DNA of 64,000 nt from Cyclaneusma minus (Eukaryota > Ascomycota > Leotiomycetes > Marthamycetales > Marthamycetaceae). Location: the NCBI GenBank assembly GCA_037179335.1, contig JAKZHN010000006.1, forward strand, positions 1-64,000, read 5' to 3'. The first letter of the stretch is position 1, and each line of letters starts with the position of its first letter. Made by a program: the position numbers and the translations under genes. The notes under the pieces were generated by a model. The model did not search any database. It had not been told where the DNA came from and saw only the letters and a program-made list of their open reading frames with translations. Shown here piece by piece: positions 25,044 through 36,920 of the stretch.

Positions 25044-25218
25044 TATATTAAGAAATGGGTGCAATAGCAGCCACCGTAGAGTAGCTATCACGTATAATAG
25101 CTAGACCTAAAAAAACCAGTGTCCGTATAATAAGAATATCCTTATTCTAAAGTACCAGCTATCATAATCTTTTTGAGCATAATACAATGTTTTTTACTTT
25201 TTTATTTTATGCTTTTAT
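25044..25218. repeat. direct repeat 2, left copy (probable LTR)
   Basis: About 175 bp repeated in the same orientation at 30684-30857, 5.64 kb away. Both share TGCAATAGCAGC, GCATAATA and GTTTTTTAC blocks. The differences are mainly transitions in both directions. Spacing fits a retrotransposon of about 5.8 kb, but no coding motif survives between the copies. Confidence 0.65.
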
Positions 25219-28200
25219 ATTTATTTATTTCCAATAAATTATAAACCCGGAATTGCATAAGCTTTTGGATAATTAATTAATATTATTCTAATAAAGGTTA
25301 TGCATTTTGACAAATTTCTTCTTTTTCCAATACCATAATTTATTGCAAAACAATTAAAATTAATATAAGAGCTTTTTTATATTTATCCCTTTATCGATAT
25401 TATTATAAAATTTTATAAAATTAATTAAAACCAATAAAAAAATTCCTTTATAATTTACTTGGCCAATTTAAAAGTCATTTTGCCAATTATTTCCAAAAGC
25501 TAAATAAAAGCTTTTATAATATTTTTTTTATTATTTTTCCCCTTTTTTCCAGCCAATTGCTTTTATTTTTATATTTGCCAATATATTTAATAATAAAAAA
25601 AACCGAAAAAGCCTTTTTAATATTATTAAAATTTAATTATAAAATTTAATTTTATAATATAAAAATCCGCTTTAATAAAAGAGTTATTTAATTTACTATT
25701 AAAAAAACTATTTTTAAATACGCCGGCATTGCTTTTGCTTGTAAAATTACTAATAAAAATAGCGTATCTTTTGCTAAATTTTGTATTCCAAAAATCGATT
25801 TTGATTTAATATTAGTTTTAATATTATTTAAAATTTAAATTAATGCATTTAGCAATAAATTTAAAAAAATATTTATTAATTAAAATAAAAAAGCCATTCG
25901 AAAAATCAAAAACGCAAAACAATACAAAAAGACCACGGCCAAAACCATTAGTCTTTTATTTAAAAGCCGTTTTAATAATAATAAATCCTTTTTTAAAAAA
26001 TATAATACCGCTAAAACCTTATAAAACCATTTTAAAAAAATATAAAATCCAATAATATTTTTAATTTAATATATATTATTAAAATCCAAATTTTTATTTA
26101 TAATAAAAACATCATTATCCGCTTTATTTAAAATAAACTCCGCAAATTCCAATGCAAACTGGTATTTATTAATAAATTTTATATTGGTGCTTATAATAAT
26201 AAAATTTTGTTCCTTTATTTTAACCAAGCCTTTCCTTGCAATTATACCATTATAATTAATACTCTTATATTGATTAATATTATAATCAAAATTAAAAAAA
26301 AATTAAAATGCTTAAAAGAAATAGCGTATATTAATCGCTAATAGCAAAAGCTATATTTTTGTTATTAATATTAGAAAGCAATTTTAGCAAAATAAAATTA
26401 ATAAGCTTGAGTTTTGCAATTTTTATAATAGCATTTATTTTATTCATTATTATTTAAAAAATAACCCATATTGATTCTTTTTGCCAATTAACATTTAATT
26501 GGCAATTTTGAACTTCTTTTTAAAATAAAGCCTTATAATTATTGCTTTTGCTTCTATTCCAATTTTTCCAAATATTATTATTGCTTTTTTTTCGCCATTA
26601 TTCCCTTTTTAAATAAATTCGCTATAATAATATTAAAAATAAAAAGATAAAAAATAAAACTTGTTTTGCCAATAAACCTGGCTATAAAAAATCCAGCGGC
26701 TACGCCGCTAAAATTAATAACAATTCCAAAAATAACAATATTGCCAAAATCCCATTTAATTTTAAAAACGAAAAAGTTATTTATATTAGCTATAAGCTAA
26801 TTAATAAAGCTATTCCCTTTATTTAGGCCTTAAATACCAGCGCATGATTATATATATTTAATTAATATTTCTTTTATTTTAAATAATTAAAAAAATAATA
26901 GTATTATATATTATAAAAATTGATAAAACAATACTATAAGCCATTTATTAAAATATTGCAATAATTAAATATTTAAATAAATTATTATTATTTTTAAAAA
27001 ATATTCTTTTTATTTTAAAGCTTAGAATTAATTTACTTTTGGGCCAAAAATTATATATGGCTGGCTTATTAAATTATTTTAAAGAAAAACATTATAAAAA
27101 TAAATTAAATTATTAAATTATTAGCGCTATTACAAATTACAAATTATATATTATATTTAATATAAATCAAAAATATAAAAACTATATTTTTATTGCCAAA
27201 GCAAATACTATTATAATTAACGCTTTTTATAATGTTTTTCCCTTTTTTAAAACCTTCAAATTTTACGCCCTTTACATTAAATTTTTTTAATCTATAATAT
27301 AAAAACCTTTACTATTTTAATAGTATTATAATTAGCAATATTTATAAACTTATTATATTAATAAAGCCTATTAAAATCCCTTTTTTAATTAATTATAAAG
27401 CCTATTAAATATATATTTTTACCAATTTACTTTTTTTAAAAGAATTAAATTTGTACAAAATTATTAAATTTGCATTTATTCAACTTAGTATTGCTAAAGA
27501 TTTTGTTTATTTCTTTTGCAAAAATTAATATTTTTTATATATTATCAATAGCTTTATATAAAAGATTTAGGCTATTTTATTAATTACCAAAAATAATATT
27601 ATTTAAATTCTTTAGAAATAAATTTTATAAATTAAAAACCAATCCGGAAACAAACTCAAAGCAATTTATAATAATAATACTTTTAATGTTTTTAAAGCAA
27701 TTAAATAATAAATTTATATTAAAAAATCAAAGCGCAATTTATTATAATAGCTTTGTTTTATTAAAATAATTTTGCAAAATAAAAGATTTAGTAATCAAAA
27801 GCTAATATTTAAATTTTATTTAAAAAAGTAAAATTGCCGCTAAAAGTTTAAAATAAAATTGCCAAATATAATGCTTATATTTACAATTGCGCTTCCATTG
27901 GTCTAATTATTAAAAGCTATTTTATCAGCCTCAAAAAAGCTTAAAATGGATTTCCATTTTTTATTAATAATATTACAATATTTAAATTTCTATATACGTT
28001 TTATTTTAATTTAAAAAATATTTTTAAAAATCAATTATATTACAAATTTATTAATACCAATTATTTTTATATTTTTATAAAATACTCCAATATTATCATA
28101 AAATAATTTAAAACTTATTTTTTAAAATTGGAATATACGCATTATATAAATAAAATTAAAATTTGGGAATTTAAATCGGGATTAAAATTTAATTTAAAGA

Positions 28201-30683
28201 TTTTAAAAATTTTAAACAATTAAAATACAACAACTAAATAAAAACAATGGAATTTTATAGGCAAAAGAAAAGACAAAATAGCCCTAATACCAAGCCATTA
28301 AATACCAACGCTGCAAAAGACTTAAAAGCTATTAATAATAAATTTAATTTTTCGCTATAGCATATATTAAACAATTTATTATAATTTAATTTATTAAATA
28401 GGCCAATTTTTAATATATCGAAAAAGCCGCAGCTTAATTTATTAAATAAACCAATTTTCAATATATTGGAATTGGTATAATATAATATATTAAAAAAGCT
28501 ATAACTCAGCATATTTAATATAGCATAAAAAATAGTAATTTTTAGCGCATTATAAATATTTTAGCACAATATATTGAAAATGCTATAAAATATTTTACCA
28601 GCTACAGCTAAAAATATACCAATATTTATACCAATTTTAATAATATTAAATATACTAATAGCTTTGCCTTTTGCTAATTTTGCCAATAATTTAAATAATT
28701 TAAATTAATTAAGCTTTAAATCTAAAAAACAATTGAAATCCAATAAAAAATTAAAAGCATTGCTTAAAAAAACAATTTATTTAAAAGTTTTTTTTAATCC
28801 CTTGCATAAAAATTCCCGCCTTTATTCCAATAAGCAATTATATCAAAATTAATAATAATAATGCTATTTTAAACCTTTTTAAAATCCCTATTCCTTTTAA
28901 TTTTTTTCCTTCTACAAATAATATTCCGGCTTCCAAAGCTAAACCATATTTTATAAAAAATAGCACTAAAAAAACCCCTTTAAAGCTATTAGCTATAATA
29001 CAAAACTTTATAAAATTATTTAAACTATAATTGCATATACCAATTATAATATTGATAATATTAAAAAATTTATAAATTTAATTATAAAAAAAACTTCCAA
29101 TTATAAAAATTTATAAAATTAAAATTTATTAATTTTATAAAGAAGCCATGAATCCCAAAAACCTATATTATAAGCAATAAAAACTTGCCATAATTAAAAG
29201 ACTGGAATTTTTAATATAAAATAAAATATAAAAATATATTAAAAAATCGAAAAAAGGAAATTTAATTTTTATTAAATAAATATATACTATTAAAACCAAA
29301 ATCAATAAAACCATTAAATAATTTCAAATTTGGCTAATAGCCTAAAATTTTAATTAAATATTTAGCAAAAATTCTACCAATACTTTTGCCTTAACCATTT
29401 GTATAAATCTTTTTTACTTTTTCCATTTTATTGTTTTTTTTTAAAAAAATATAAATAATGTAATATTAAAAACGCCTTTATTAAAACCAAAATAATATTT
29501 AAAATTTATTTAAATTTCTCCAAAAAACTTACCGTTTTACCAAATTATATTTTTCAAATTTTTAAAAATTTATATAATTTAAAATAAGCAGCTAGAAATT
29601 AAAATCTGCTAATGAAACAAAATTAAAGCAATAGAATTTTATTTAAAGCCTTGCAAATTCTTATATTTACCAATATTTAAAATATTGCATTATTTTTTTA
29701 ATATATATTAATAATATTATTGCAATTGCTTGCAATAAAAAAGAATTATTTGGTTTTATTTTCAATTCTTTTTTTAATTTTTTTAAAAAAAATTTAATAT
29801 AAAAATAAAAAAAACCCAAAAGGCTAAAACTTTTTATTTTAATTAAAAATAATAGTTTTGCCAAATATTGGAAAAATTCAATATAGCTAAACTCCAATTT
29901 TTTAATTAAACGTATTTTTTATAAATGATTATAAAGCCTTTAAATTTTTTGCCCTTAATAACAAGCGCATAAATATAAAAAAACTACCAATAAATTATTA
30001 AAAGCCTGATATTTGCTATAATTTTTATTTATTCAAATATTGCTTTTGCAATTAAAAAACTGGCCTAATATATAAGTAATCCATTAATTTATTATAGCTA
30101 TGCTTTTAAAACTTTATTGCATTATATTAATTTAATAACTTTTTATAAAATATATCATAATTTTAGGGAAATATATTATAAATTAATAATTTATTTAAAT
30201 TTTAATTAGGCTAGCAATAAAATTAACCGGGCAAATATATTTAAAATTATTGCTATATTTTATAGCGGGCTAATATTATTAAAAAGCAAAAAACAATAAT
30301 ATATTTTTATATTTTTAGCCGAATTTAAATAAATTGCTTTATTCAACTATATTAAATAAAACTAATAGCTTAATTAAATTTTTAAAAATCTAGAATTGTT
30401 CTAATTTATTAAAAACAATACAATTTATTTATATATTTAAAAACAATTAAGGCTTTTCTTATATAATTAAAAATTCAAAAATTTATAAATATTCCAAATA
30501 CATAAATATAATATATTATTTTATTCGGGATTTAAAAAGAAATTTATAATTAAATACATTTCTATAAATAAAATAATAGCAAATGGATTAATAAAACCGC
30601 TTTATCAAATTAAATTTAAAAAATTTATAAAAATACTAGAATTTATTATATAAAATTATAAGAAGCTGGCTAATTTTATAAAG

Positions 30684-30857
30684 GAGTATTAAAAAATAAA
30701 TGCAATAGCAGCTATTATAAAATAACCATTATATATAATAGCTAAATCCGAAAAAAACTAGCGTCCGCATAATAAAAATATTTTTGTTTCGGAGTGCCAG
30801 CTATTCTAGTTTTTTTAAGCATAATATAACGTTTTTTACACCCTTATTTTATACCTT
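30684..30857. repeat. direct repeat 2, right copy (probable LTR)
   Basis: Partner of 25044-25218. Its right end coincides with the abrupt change from AT-rich to normal composition at about 30,857, so it marks the edge of the inserted element. Confidence 0.65.
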
Positions 30858-30988
30858 CGCTGAGCGTTGACTGCTGAGTCTTGTAAGTAACTGTCAGGCT
30901 TGCAGAGCCGCGCAGAGAAGCACCGACAACATGCATGGTGAGGAAGCGCTTTAAGCGCATGACCTCTCACCCAAGACACTCACAGGTC

Positions 30989-31062
30989 TTTTATACCACA
31001 GCTCTGAGACGCCCACTGGCGGAACATCACCTCTGCCATCTTTAGCTCAAACCTATAAATAC
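30989..31062. promoter_or_regulatory. bidirectional promoter C1
   Basis: Minus-strand TATA (GGTATAAAAG) at 30989-30996 and plus-strand CTATAAATAC at 31053-31062, facing outward. Confidence 0.6.
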
Positions 31063-31479
31063 TACAAGATTGATACGAGTTGGTTTCTCGCAAACTCACG
31101 AAGAACAAGGCGTCGATGAAGTGTTCTGCCCCGGAGGAGCACATCTGGAGCCTTGCAGGTTCCCAGTTCAGTGCAGAACAGTGTTTTCCATGGCTGGACA
31201 TGCAAGAGCCTTCTACATGTGCGGTGTCTTGCAAAGCAGTCACACAAGACACCAGCCCGCGCTATGGTAGCAGCAAAGTCTTCCGATAGCAGACAATTCC
31301 TTTGATGGCCTGCGACAGATCCACTTGATTCTCGATTCGCTGCGTTCTGCATTGTGCAAAGCATTCTTTGGCTGACCGCATGGTTCGTCTTGTGAAAATG
31401 TTTGCCAGCCACAGAAAGACCCATGGGAGGTCTCGAATGAGAACTTTGGTTTGACTTCTCTACATGGATTTCAAGGGTC

Positions 31480-31565
31480 TTTTATACCATGGAGCCCAGC
31501 ACTGTCATTTGATTGCACTGACACTGACGTTCCTGAGAGACCAGCAATCCCATCTCTATAAATAC
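31480..31565. promoter_or_regulatory. bidirectional promoter C2
   Basis: Minus-strand TATA at 31480-31488 and plus-strand TATAAATAC at 31557-31565, facing outward. Confidence 0.6.
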
Positions 31566-31986
31566 AACTCTCGTAAATTGACTTTTGATCTTCACTTCAA
31601 ACAATACGTCGACAGACACGCATTGTGTCTGGCGGGACCGAAGCACATAACAGGGTGGCAAAATGTGTCCCTGTTCATTGAGGACATGATACATTAGCAG
31701 ACGGAAGAACGGCTATGCGAGGACTTACTTTGTCTCAGATTTGACGACACAGAAAGCCGACAGCATGTTAGCCTCACGACAGCAGCAAGATCTTTGGTCA
31801 GGAGAAACGCCCATACGGATTCTGTGCTGAAGCCATGTTTTCCTTGGGTTCATTGCAGATTGACGGCCTCCAGCAGTAATATCCCATGTCCAAGGTTTGT
31901 CTGCAAGCCCGCAGATACACGGGCGATCACTCGTTCTCTGTCGAGGAGAAGGTAGGCACTCTTTCCTCCCAGGAAACTCGGCGGTC

Positions 31987-32059
31987 TTTTATACTTCTAT
32001 GTGTTGGAGCCTAAGGCTCTCTGTCTGCAGCGCTAGTCCTTTCTCCTCCTGCTATAAAG
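31987..32059. promoter_or_regulatory. bidirectional promoter C3
   Basis: Minus-strand TATA (GTATAAAAG) at 31987-31994 and plus-strand TATAAAG at 32053-32059. Confidence 0.55.
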
Positions 32060-32230
32060 CAGTGCTTAGCTAGAACCTTCCCAATGCAAGCTTCTATGCC
32101 CTTGACTCTACGCTAGGTAGGCACCGACTTCATCGTTTGCTTCACTTTTTAGAAAGTTGTACTCCTCAGCTTTCTGTCTATAAAAACAACTGGATTTCTC
32201 TCGCAGTTTGATCTTCAGGAACGTAGAGGA

Positions 32231-33971
32231 AGCCAGCATGATGCACACTCATGTTTTCTGGGCGACGAAGGCCTGCTCCATGCTCAAGTCGACGAAGCCA
32301 GCGGTGGCTTTTTTTTTTGGAATAGCTAGTCGTTAGCAAGCGACATCTCCACAGGATTGCTCCTGATCTTTTCTTGGGAAGAAAAAGGCAAAAGACCTAC
32401 CACACCGCTTCGGTAGCAGCAAAGTGATGCGACAATGAGAGTTCAAGTGACAGTAGCGTGACCTCTCCGGCAAACACCCAGAAGAGAGGGAGTGAATCGT
32501 CGATATCGCTGGTCTCGCGTCGAAGCATGGCGTTCGAGTGCCGCTGCGATGATCCTGTTGTTGTTACAAGCCTCGGGAAACCAATCTATTCCAGCCGTTT
32601 CCCCTCATAGGTCAACGCTCCTCTTGCTATCGGAAAAAGAAATTTGGTGACTTCCTGGGCATTACTAAGCACAATACACAAATACCCAGCCAGGCTTCTC
32701 CATGTAAGGTTCTCAGCAGTCACTGCCCAAATATCTTGTTTCGTGGGTACGATGGGTTTTAAATTTCAAACTCCCCAAACAAGACATCGAGAGATTGCAG
32801 ATCACAAGATAAGAGCTATGGAAATAGCAAACCCCGCTCACAGGATGAAATGTCCTGGAAATTGGACTACCCGGCAAATTTTAAAGTGGGGTGCAGTTGA
32901 AGGTTGAAGCGGAGTGTAACTCCAAGCGGCAAGGCGGGAACTCAATCCCCATCTCTGCGTTCTCAGAATTTGATACACAGAATTTGATACACAGAATTTG
33001 AAACCTGGAGACCCTGACCAGACCCTTGGGAACAGTCATGTTTTACAAGGCGAAATGGCGGAATCGAATGTGCCGAGTTGCACGAAACGCGTGGCAATTT
33101 TACATCTGGGTAATGATCCACGGGGTCTACCACGTTCTCGTATATCTCAAGTCGCCATATGGTCGTACCAGAACACCGCCACACGCCTGTCACAAAGGGA
33201 TCTAAAGTTGATGGCACAATTCGTCGGTGGCTTGAGTCACGAACTTCCGAATTCGGTTCAGTGTTGTGTCCAGCTGGGCTACTTGACGATAAAGAGCTCT
33301 ATGGTGACTGCTTTTCTTGTTCTTATCTTGCCGATCTGTAGCACCTCCTGGTTTGAAATTATCTCCGTGTGCTCATGAAAGGTATCACACTATAGTTTTG
33401 GCTACTGTGAGGGTGTGAAAAGACTGCATGTGCCCCTCTTGTTAACCCGCTAATTCTCGCATACAGACTTTTACCACCCCAGTCTATTATGGAGTTACTG
33501 GCATAATATAGGGTGGTGGAAACAAGGTGGCTCATAGGGGTAATTTTCCATTCGGTGTAAGAATAGCCGCTGCCTTTTAACTCTGTATTCGAGGTAGCGC
33601 CGTTACCCCAAGGGTCTCGAAGAATACTCAGGATATCCATAGATTATCATCTGCAAACCGTTACCATAACTTTTGGGCTTGAGGAACAGTTGATCTTCTA
33701 GCTGGAACGTCATTATCATTCGATCTCCTTCTACCGCAATCTGAATCCCATGGAACCGACGGTCTAGCGTGGTCTGGCCCATCGCGTACTGTTGTGTGTC
33801 ACATATGGATCGAATAGCATGTGCGAGACGGGACAGAAACGTGCTTAAGAGCAGATGTTTTTTAACAGTCCGAATCACTGCGATATAGGGTCAAGCCGCA
33901 ATCCACTCCGGACTGGTGGCCCAGTTCAATCCTTGCCTCCTTGGACGATCGAGACCCCTGCCCAAAAGTCT
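32231..33971. other. no confident gene; three 14-bp repeats
   Basis: About 1.7 kb of normal composition. Three tandem copies of CAGAATTTGATACA (last one altered) lie at about 32964-33005. Minus-strand frames at 33603-33878 and 33359-33640 are adjacent and the first looks mildly protein-like, so a degraded gene is possible. I recognise no family and do not call it. Confidence 0.35.
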
Positions 33972-33983
33972 TATATAAAGACC
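33972..33983 (+). promoter_or_regulatory. TATA box of the hydrolase gene
   Basis: TATATAAAGACC, 138 nt upstream of the hydrolase ATG. The 12-mer is identical to three TATA boxes in array A (844, 1695, 2513). Confidence 0.7.
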
Positions 33984-34120
33984 CCAGAGAGATTATAAGG
34001 TGGGGCCCATGCACATTGTCTCTTCTTGATCAACATCATCAATCTCCGATCTTCAGAAGGGATCTCGATTTTCTTTGCATATCTTTCGTACCTCTCATGT
34101 GATAAGTTATCGCGTCTACC

Positions 34121-35533
34121 ATGCTCAAACTTGCGCTCTTCGCCCTCCTGGGCTCTGCCACAGCTCTGCCAGATGCACCGAAACGTAAGTATCACGACGA
34201 TCCCAACAGGCCATCACTCATTGTATCTTCAGCATACCCACCTCCACAATGCACCGACTTCATAATTCCCATCACCGCAAGAGCGCCAGTAAAGCTCGTT
34301 GGCAACGGCCAGATCCCCGAGAACCTCGATGACCCCACAGTTCTCGTAGACTTCATCGTCAGCCAGGCAGACTCCGGCCTAGCTGCACTCCTTGGCCTTG
34401 TAGGAACCACTGAGACTTCGGGGACTTTTGACATGAGTGCAAGGTATTGCGAGCCTGCAAACAAAGCCTTTCCTGCCCGCGCGAGGAACATCCAGTATTT
34501 GCAGCATGCCATCACCATGACGAAAAATTACTGGAATGGACTCTCGTATCCTGTCGGCTATCAAGGCGACATGTATTCATGGATCTACTATGCCTCCAGT
34601 GTAAGATTCCTCTAACAATCTAGTGAGAATCCGCTAAAATCTTACAGCAAGGCTTTCCCACCATCTCCATCGACAACCTTGGAAGTGGAAACTCATCGCA
34701 TCCTGATCCAGTTGCTGTTGTGCAGATGTCCCTCCAGATCGAGATCGCGCACCAGATCATCCAGAAACTCAGAGCCGGCACCGTGGGTGGCCCTCTCGAG
34801 GGTCGTAGCTTCGACAAGATTATCTACGCTGGTCACTCATATGGATCTATCCAAGGGAACGGGCTCGCTGCCACATACCCAAAGGATGTCGACTGTTATG
34901 TACTCACCGGATATACTGGCGACTTTCTCACTGGTCTCGTCCCGCTTGCTTCCGGGATCGCCATTCCCGCTGCGATCGCCATGCCGGATCGGTATGCAGG
35001 TCTGAATCCTCTCTATTTGGCTCAATCACTTGAGTCAGGAAGGGTATACGGACTCTACACTGTCAATGGCGTCGGTGGTAAGCACGCGGTCTTTCATTCC
35101 ACATTTCACTGTTCCAGTGGCTGACATGCATCCAGGTTTCGACCCTGACGCTGCACAATACGACTTCAACCACGAAGGCACAGTCGCCCTCGGCGAGCTC
35201 GCCACACTGGTACACAGTTTCCCTCCTCATTGCTTCTCAAAATCACCACTGACATCCGTCTAGTTCTACGGCGTAACTCCTGCCGACGACTACACAGGCT
35301 ATGTATATGTCATCACAGGCAGGCAAGATGCCATTGTGTGCAACGGGCTCCTGGGAGCAGACTGTGGCTATGGCCCTACCTCTAAGCCAGCAATCGCAGG
35401 CAAGTTCTTCCCGAATGCGAAGGATTACTCATATATCATTCCGGATAGGACGGGCCATAATGCGAACATTCATTATTCGTCGCCCAATAGCTTTCGATTA
35501 GCGCATGAGTATTTGACGAGCAAGGGTTTCTGA
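34121..35533 (+). CDS. secreted alpha/beta-hydrolase (lipase/esterase-like)
   Basis: Four exons: 34121-34600, 34648-35077, 35136-35209 and 35264-35533, joined by GT..AG introns of 47-58 nt with consistent phase, giving 417 residues. The N-terminus is a hydrophobic signal peptide (LKLALFALLGSATALP), so the enzyme is probably secreted. The nucleophile elbow is GHSYGS with Ser224. A downstream TGRQDA and the late GHNANIHY supply the likely Asp and His of the triad. This fits a fungal alpha/beta-hydrolase fold ester or lactone hydrolase; the substrate cannot be read from sequence. All motifs are intact and the splice sites are good, so it looks functional. It stands alone between promoter arrays C and D. 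Confidence 0.85.
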
Positions 35534-35800
35534 GTTGGACTGATGTGAAGGAGGTGGATGATGGGCATTTCGGAGGATTTCTTTGAGTCTTGGATCTGGA
35601 CAAAAAAGTGTAATGAGTAATGGTCCAGTGAAAATACGAACAGAATATGTAGTGAGCGCGAAAGAAGATTTTCATGAACAATGTGAGCTGTGAAGCTAGT
35701 CGATTATCAAATAATGTTCAAGACCAGTATTCTCATCGCCATGTTAGACCTTGACACGACCATTGACGCCAGTCCCTCCAATCGTCTACTGTCCGAAGGT
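35534..35800. other. 3' region of the hydrolase gene
   Basis: No gene seen. Short AT-richer tail after the stop codon, then the start of array D. Confidence 0.5.
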
Positions 35801-36272
35801 GAAGTCCAAATGTCTATAAATACCACCCACATTCTACATTTCAAACCGCATCCTCATCGCTCTGCGTGGCAGATTCAAGCGTCTCTTAGTTCTCGCTGAA
35901 CAAATCTGGTAGATTAAGTACCCACGAATGCCTATTCCACAAGATCTGGCTGGCACTTGGACTGAACGAGAAAAGCACCTGAAAATTTGCCAGAATCCTA
36001 CATCCTGACAAGTGTCACTAGGCAGCGGACTAGCTTCACGACAATGGGACAACAAACACGACAGCAGCCAGTTTCACATCGATGACCAGCAAACACCAGA
36101 TGGACCAGCTCGTCTTGACACTTTGGAAATTTGTGAAGAATTGCCAGGTAGCTACGGGAGGACGTACATACATTTTCAATGTGTCAAAGAATACTGGCGG
36201 AGAGAGTGGAACTATTCGTAGTGGAGGTGTCCTGGCTTGGACTTGTGAGTTCATTCCACAGAAAACCAGTCA

Positions 36273-36374
36273 CTTTTATACCCATCTCCCTCCCAGGAAC
36301 CTTACTAGTGCCAAGGCTGGAGTTATGGCACTGCTGAGTCCTCACGTGCCCAGCTTCAAAGGTCTATAAATACC
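36273..36374. promoter_or_regulatory. bidirectional promoter D1
   Basis: Minus-strand TATA at 36273-36282, CACGTG near 36344, plus-strand TATAAATACC at 36365-36374. Confidence 0.6.
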
Positions 36375-36825
36375 AGGGGATGGTCGCACATTTCCCACTC
36401 CAGACTTCCTAAGGGGCAGCAGAAATGTCATGCTTTAGGATTAGTGGCTCAGCATGTGGATGAAGAAAATTCTCTACCAACAACTGAAATTCCAGCTCCA
36501 AATCCGTAGACCCAAGCCAAGCGATTGATTCAAATGGATATTCGGACTCGCCATGAAAGGTAGCTGAAAGCCATACTCGACAGCAGACCAGCGCCACGAC
36601 GACCAGAAGCTGACGGTGGCAGCAGCCAGCTTTGCATCAACAAACAAGAAATGCGCGGGGTTCTTTTGCTTTCGAAGTGCTCGAATGGTCGTCCGGCAGT
36701 CGAAAGTACGAAATAAAGACGTCTTCTCCACACCAGAAAATACTACAGGATGGAGACATATCGAAGACATAAAACTGGGAGCAGTCTTGTGAATTTGAGT
36801 GTTCCTTCCAGGGGATACCAGTGAC

Positions 36826-36920
36826 CTTTATAGCCATTCTCTTCTCTCGAAGCTAGGCCAGCGCTAGCGTCCAGATTCCTCTGATCACTCACGTGCCCAG
36901 CTTCAAAACCTATAACTACC
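36826..36920. promoter_or_regulatory. bidirectional promoter D2
   Basis: Minus-strand TATA at 36826-36834, CACGTG near 36891, plus-strand TATAACTACC at 36911-36920. Confidence 0.55.

Larger units (their letters stand above)
14130..30857. repeat. RIP-type AT-rich block
   Basis: About 16.7 kb of extremely AT-rich sequence with sharp edges. It has no sizeable open frame, only short A/T-driven frames such as 25843-26055 and 28255-28512. Duplicated segments inside it differ almost only by C-to-T and G-to-A transitions (see the direct-repeat entries), the signature of repeat-induced point mutation in Pezizomycotina. It is probably several nested transposons mutated beyond recognition, and is expected to be heterochromatic. 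Two GC-rich islets (about 15,690-16,120 and 23,590-24,000) interrupt it. Confidence 0.85.
30858..32230. repeat. promoter array C
   Basis: Three back-to-back promoter pairs spaced about 500 bp, directly bordering the AT-rich block, plus one more plus-strand TATA at 32179-32187. The paired TATA boxes are only about 60-75 bp apart. An exact CGACAGCAG lies at 31777-31785, with a partner CGACAGCAT at about 31758, between the second and third pairs; GATAGCAGAC lies near 31286. No reading frame is conserved between units. Confidence 0.65.

Noticed and set aside
28255..28512. 85-codon Leu/Phe/Asn-rich frame in the AT block as a membrane peptide
   Set aside because: Composition follows from AT richness; an internal repeat and the lack of neighbouring coding sequence point to a mutated transposon.
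14130..30857. AT-rich block as the centromere
   Set aside because: Some fungi have AT-rich RIP-type centromeres, but the identifiable hAT and LTR-like ends explain the block as nested transposons. CENP-A ChIP would decide.
33359..33878. Two adjacent minus-strand frames as a gene upstream of the hydrolase
   Set aside because: No splice sites join them in frame and no family resemblance was found.
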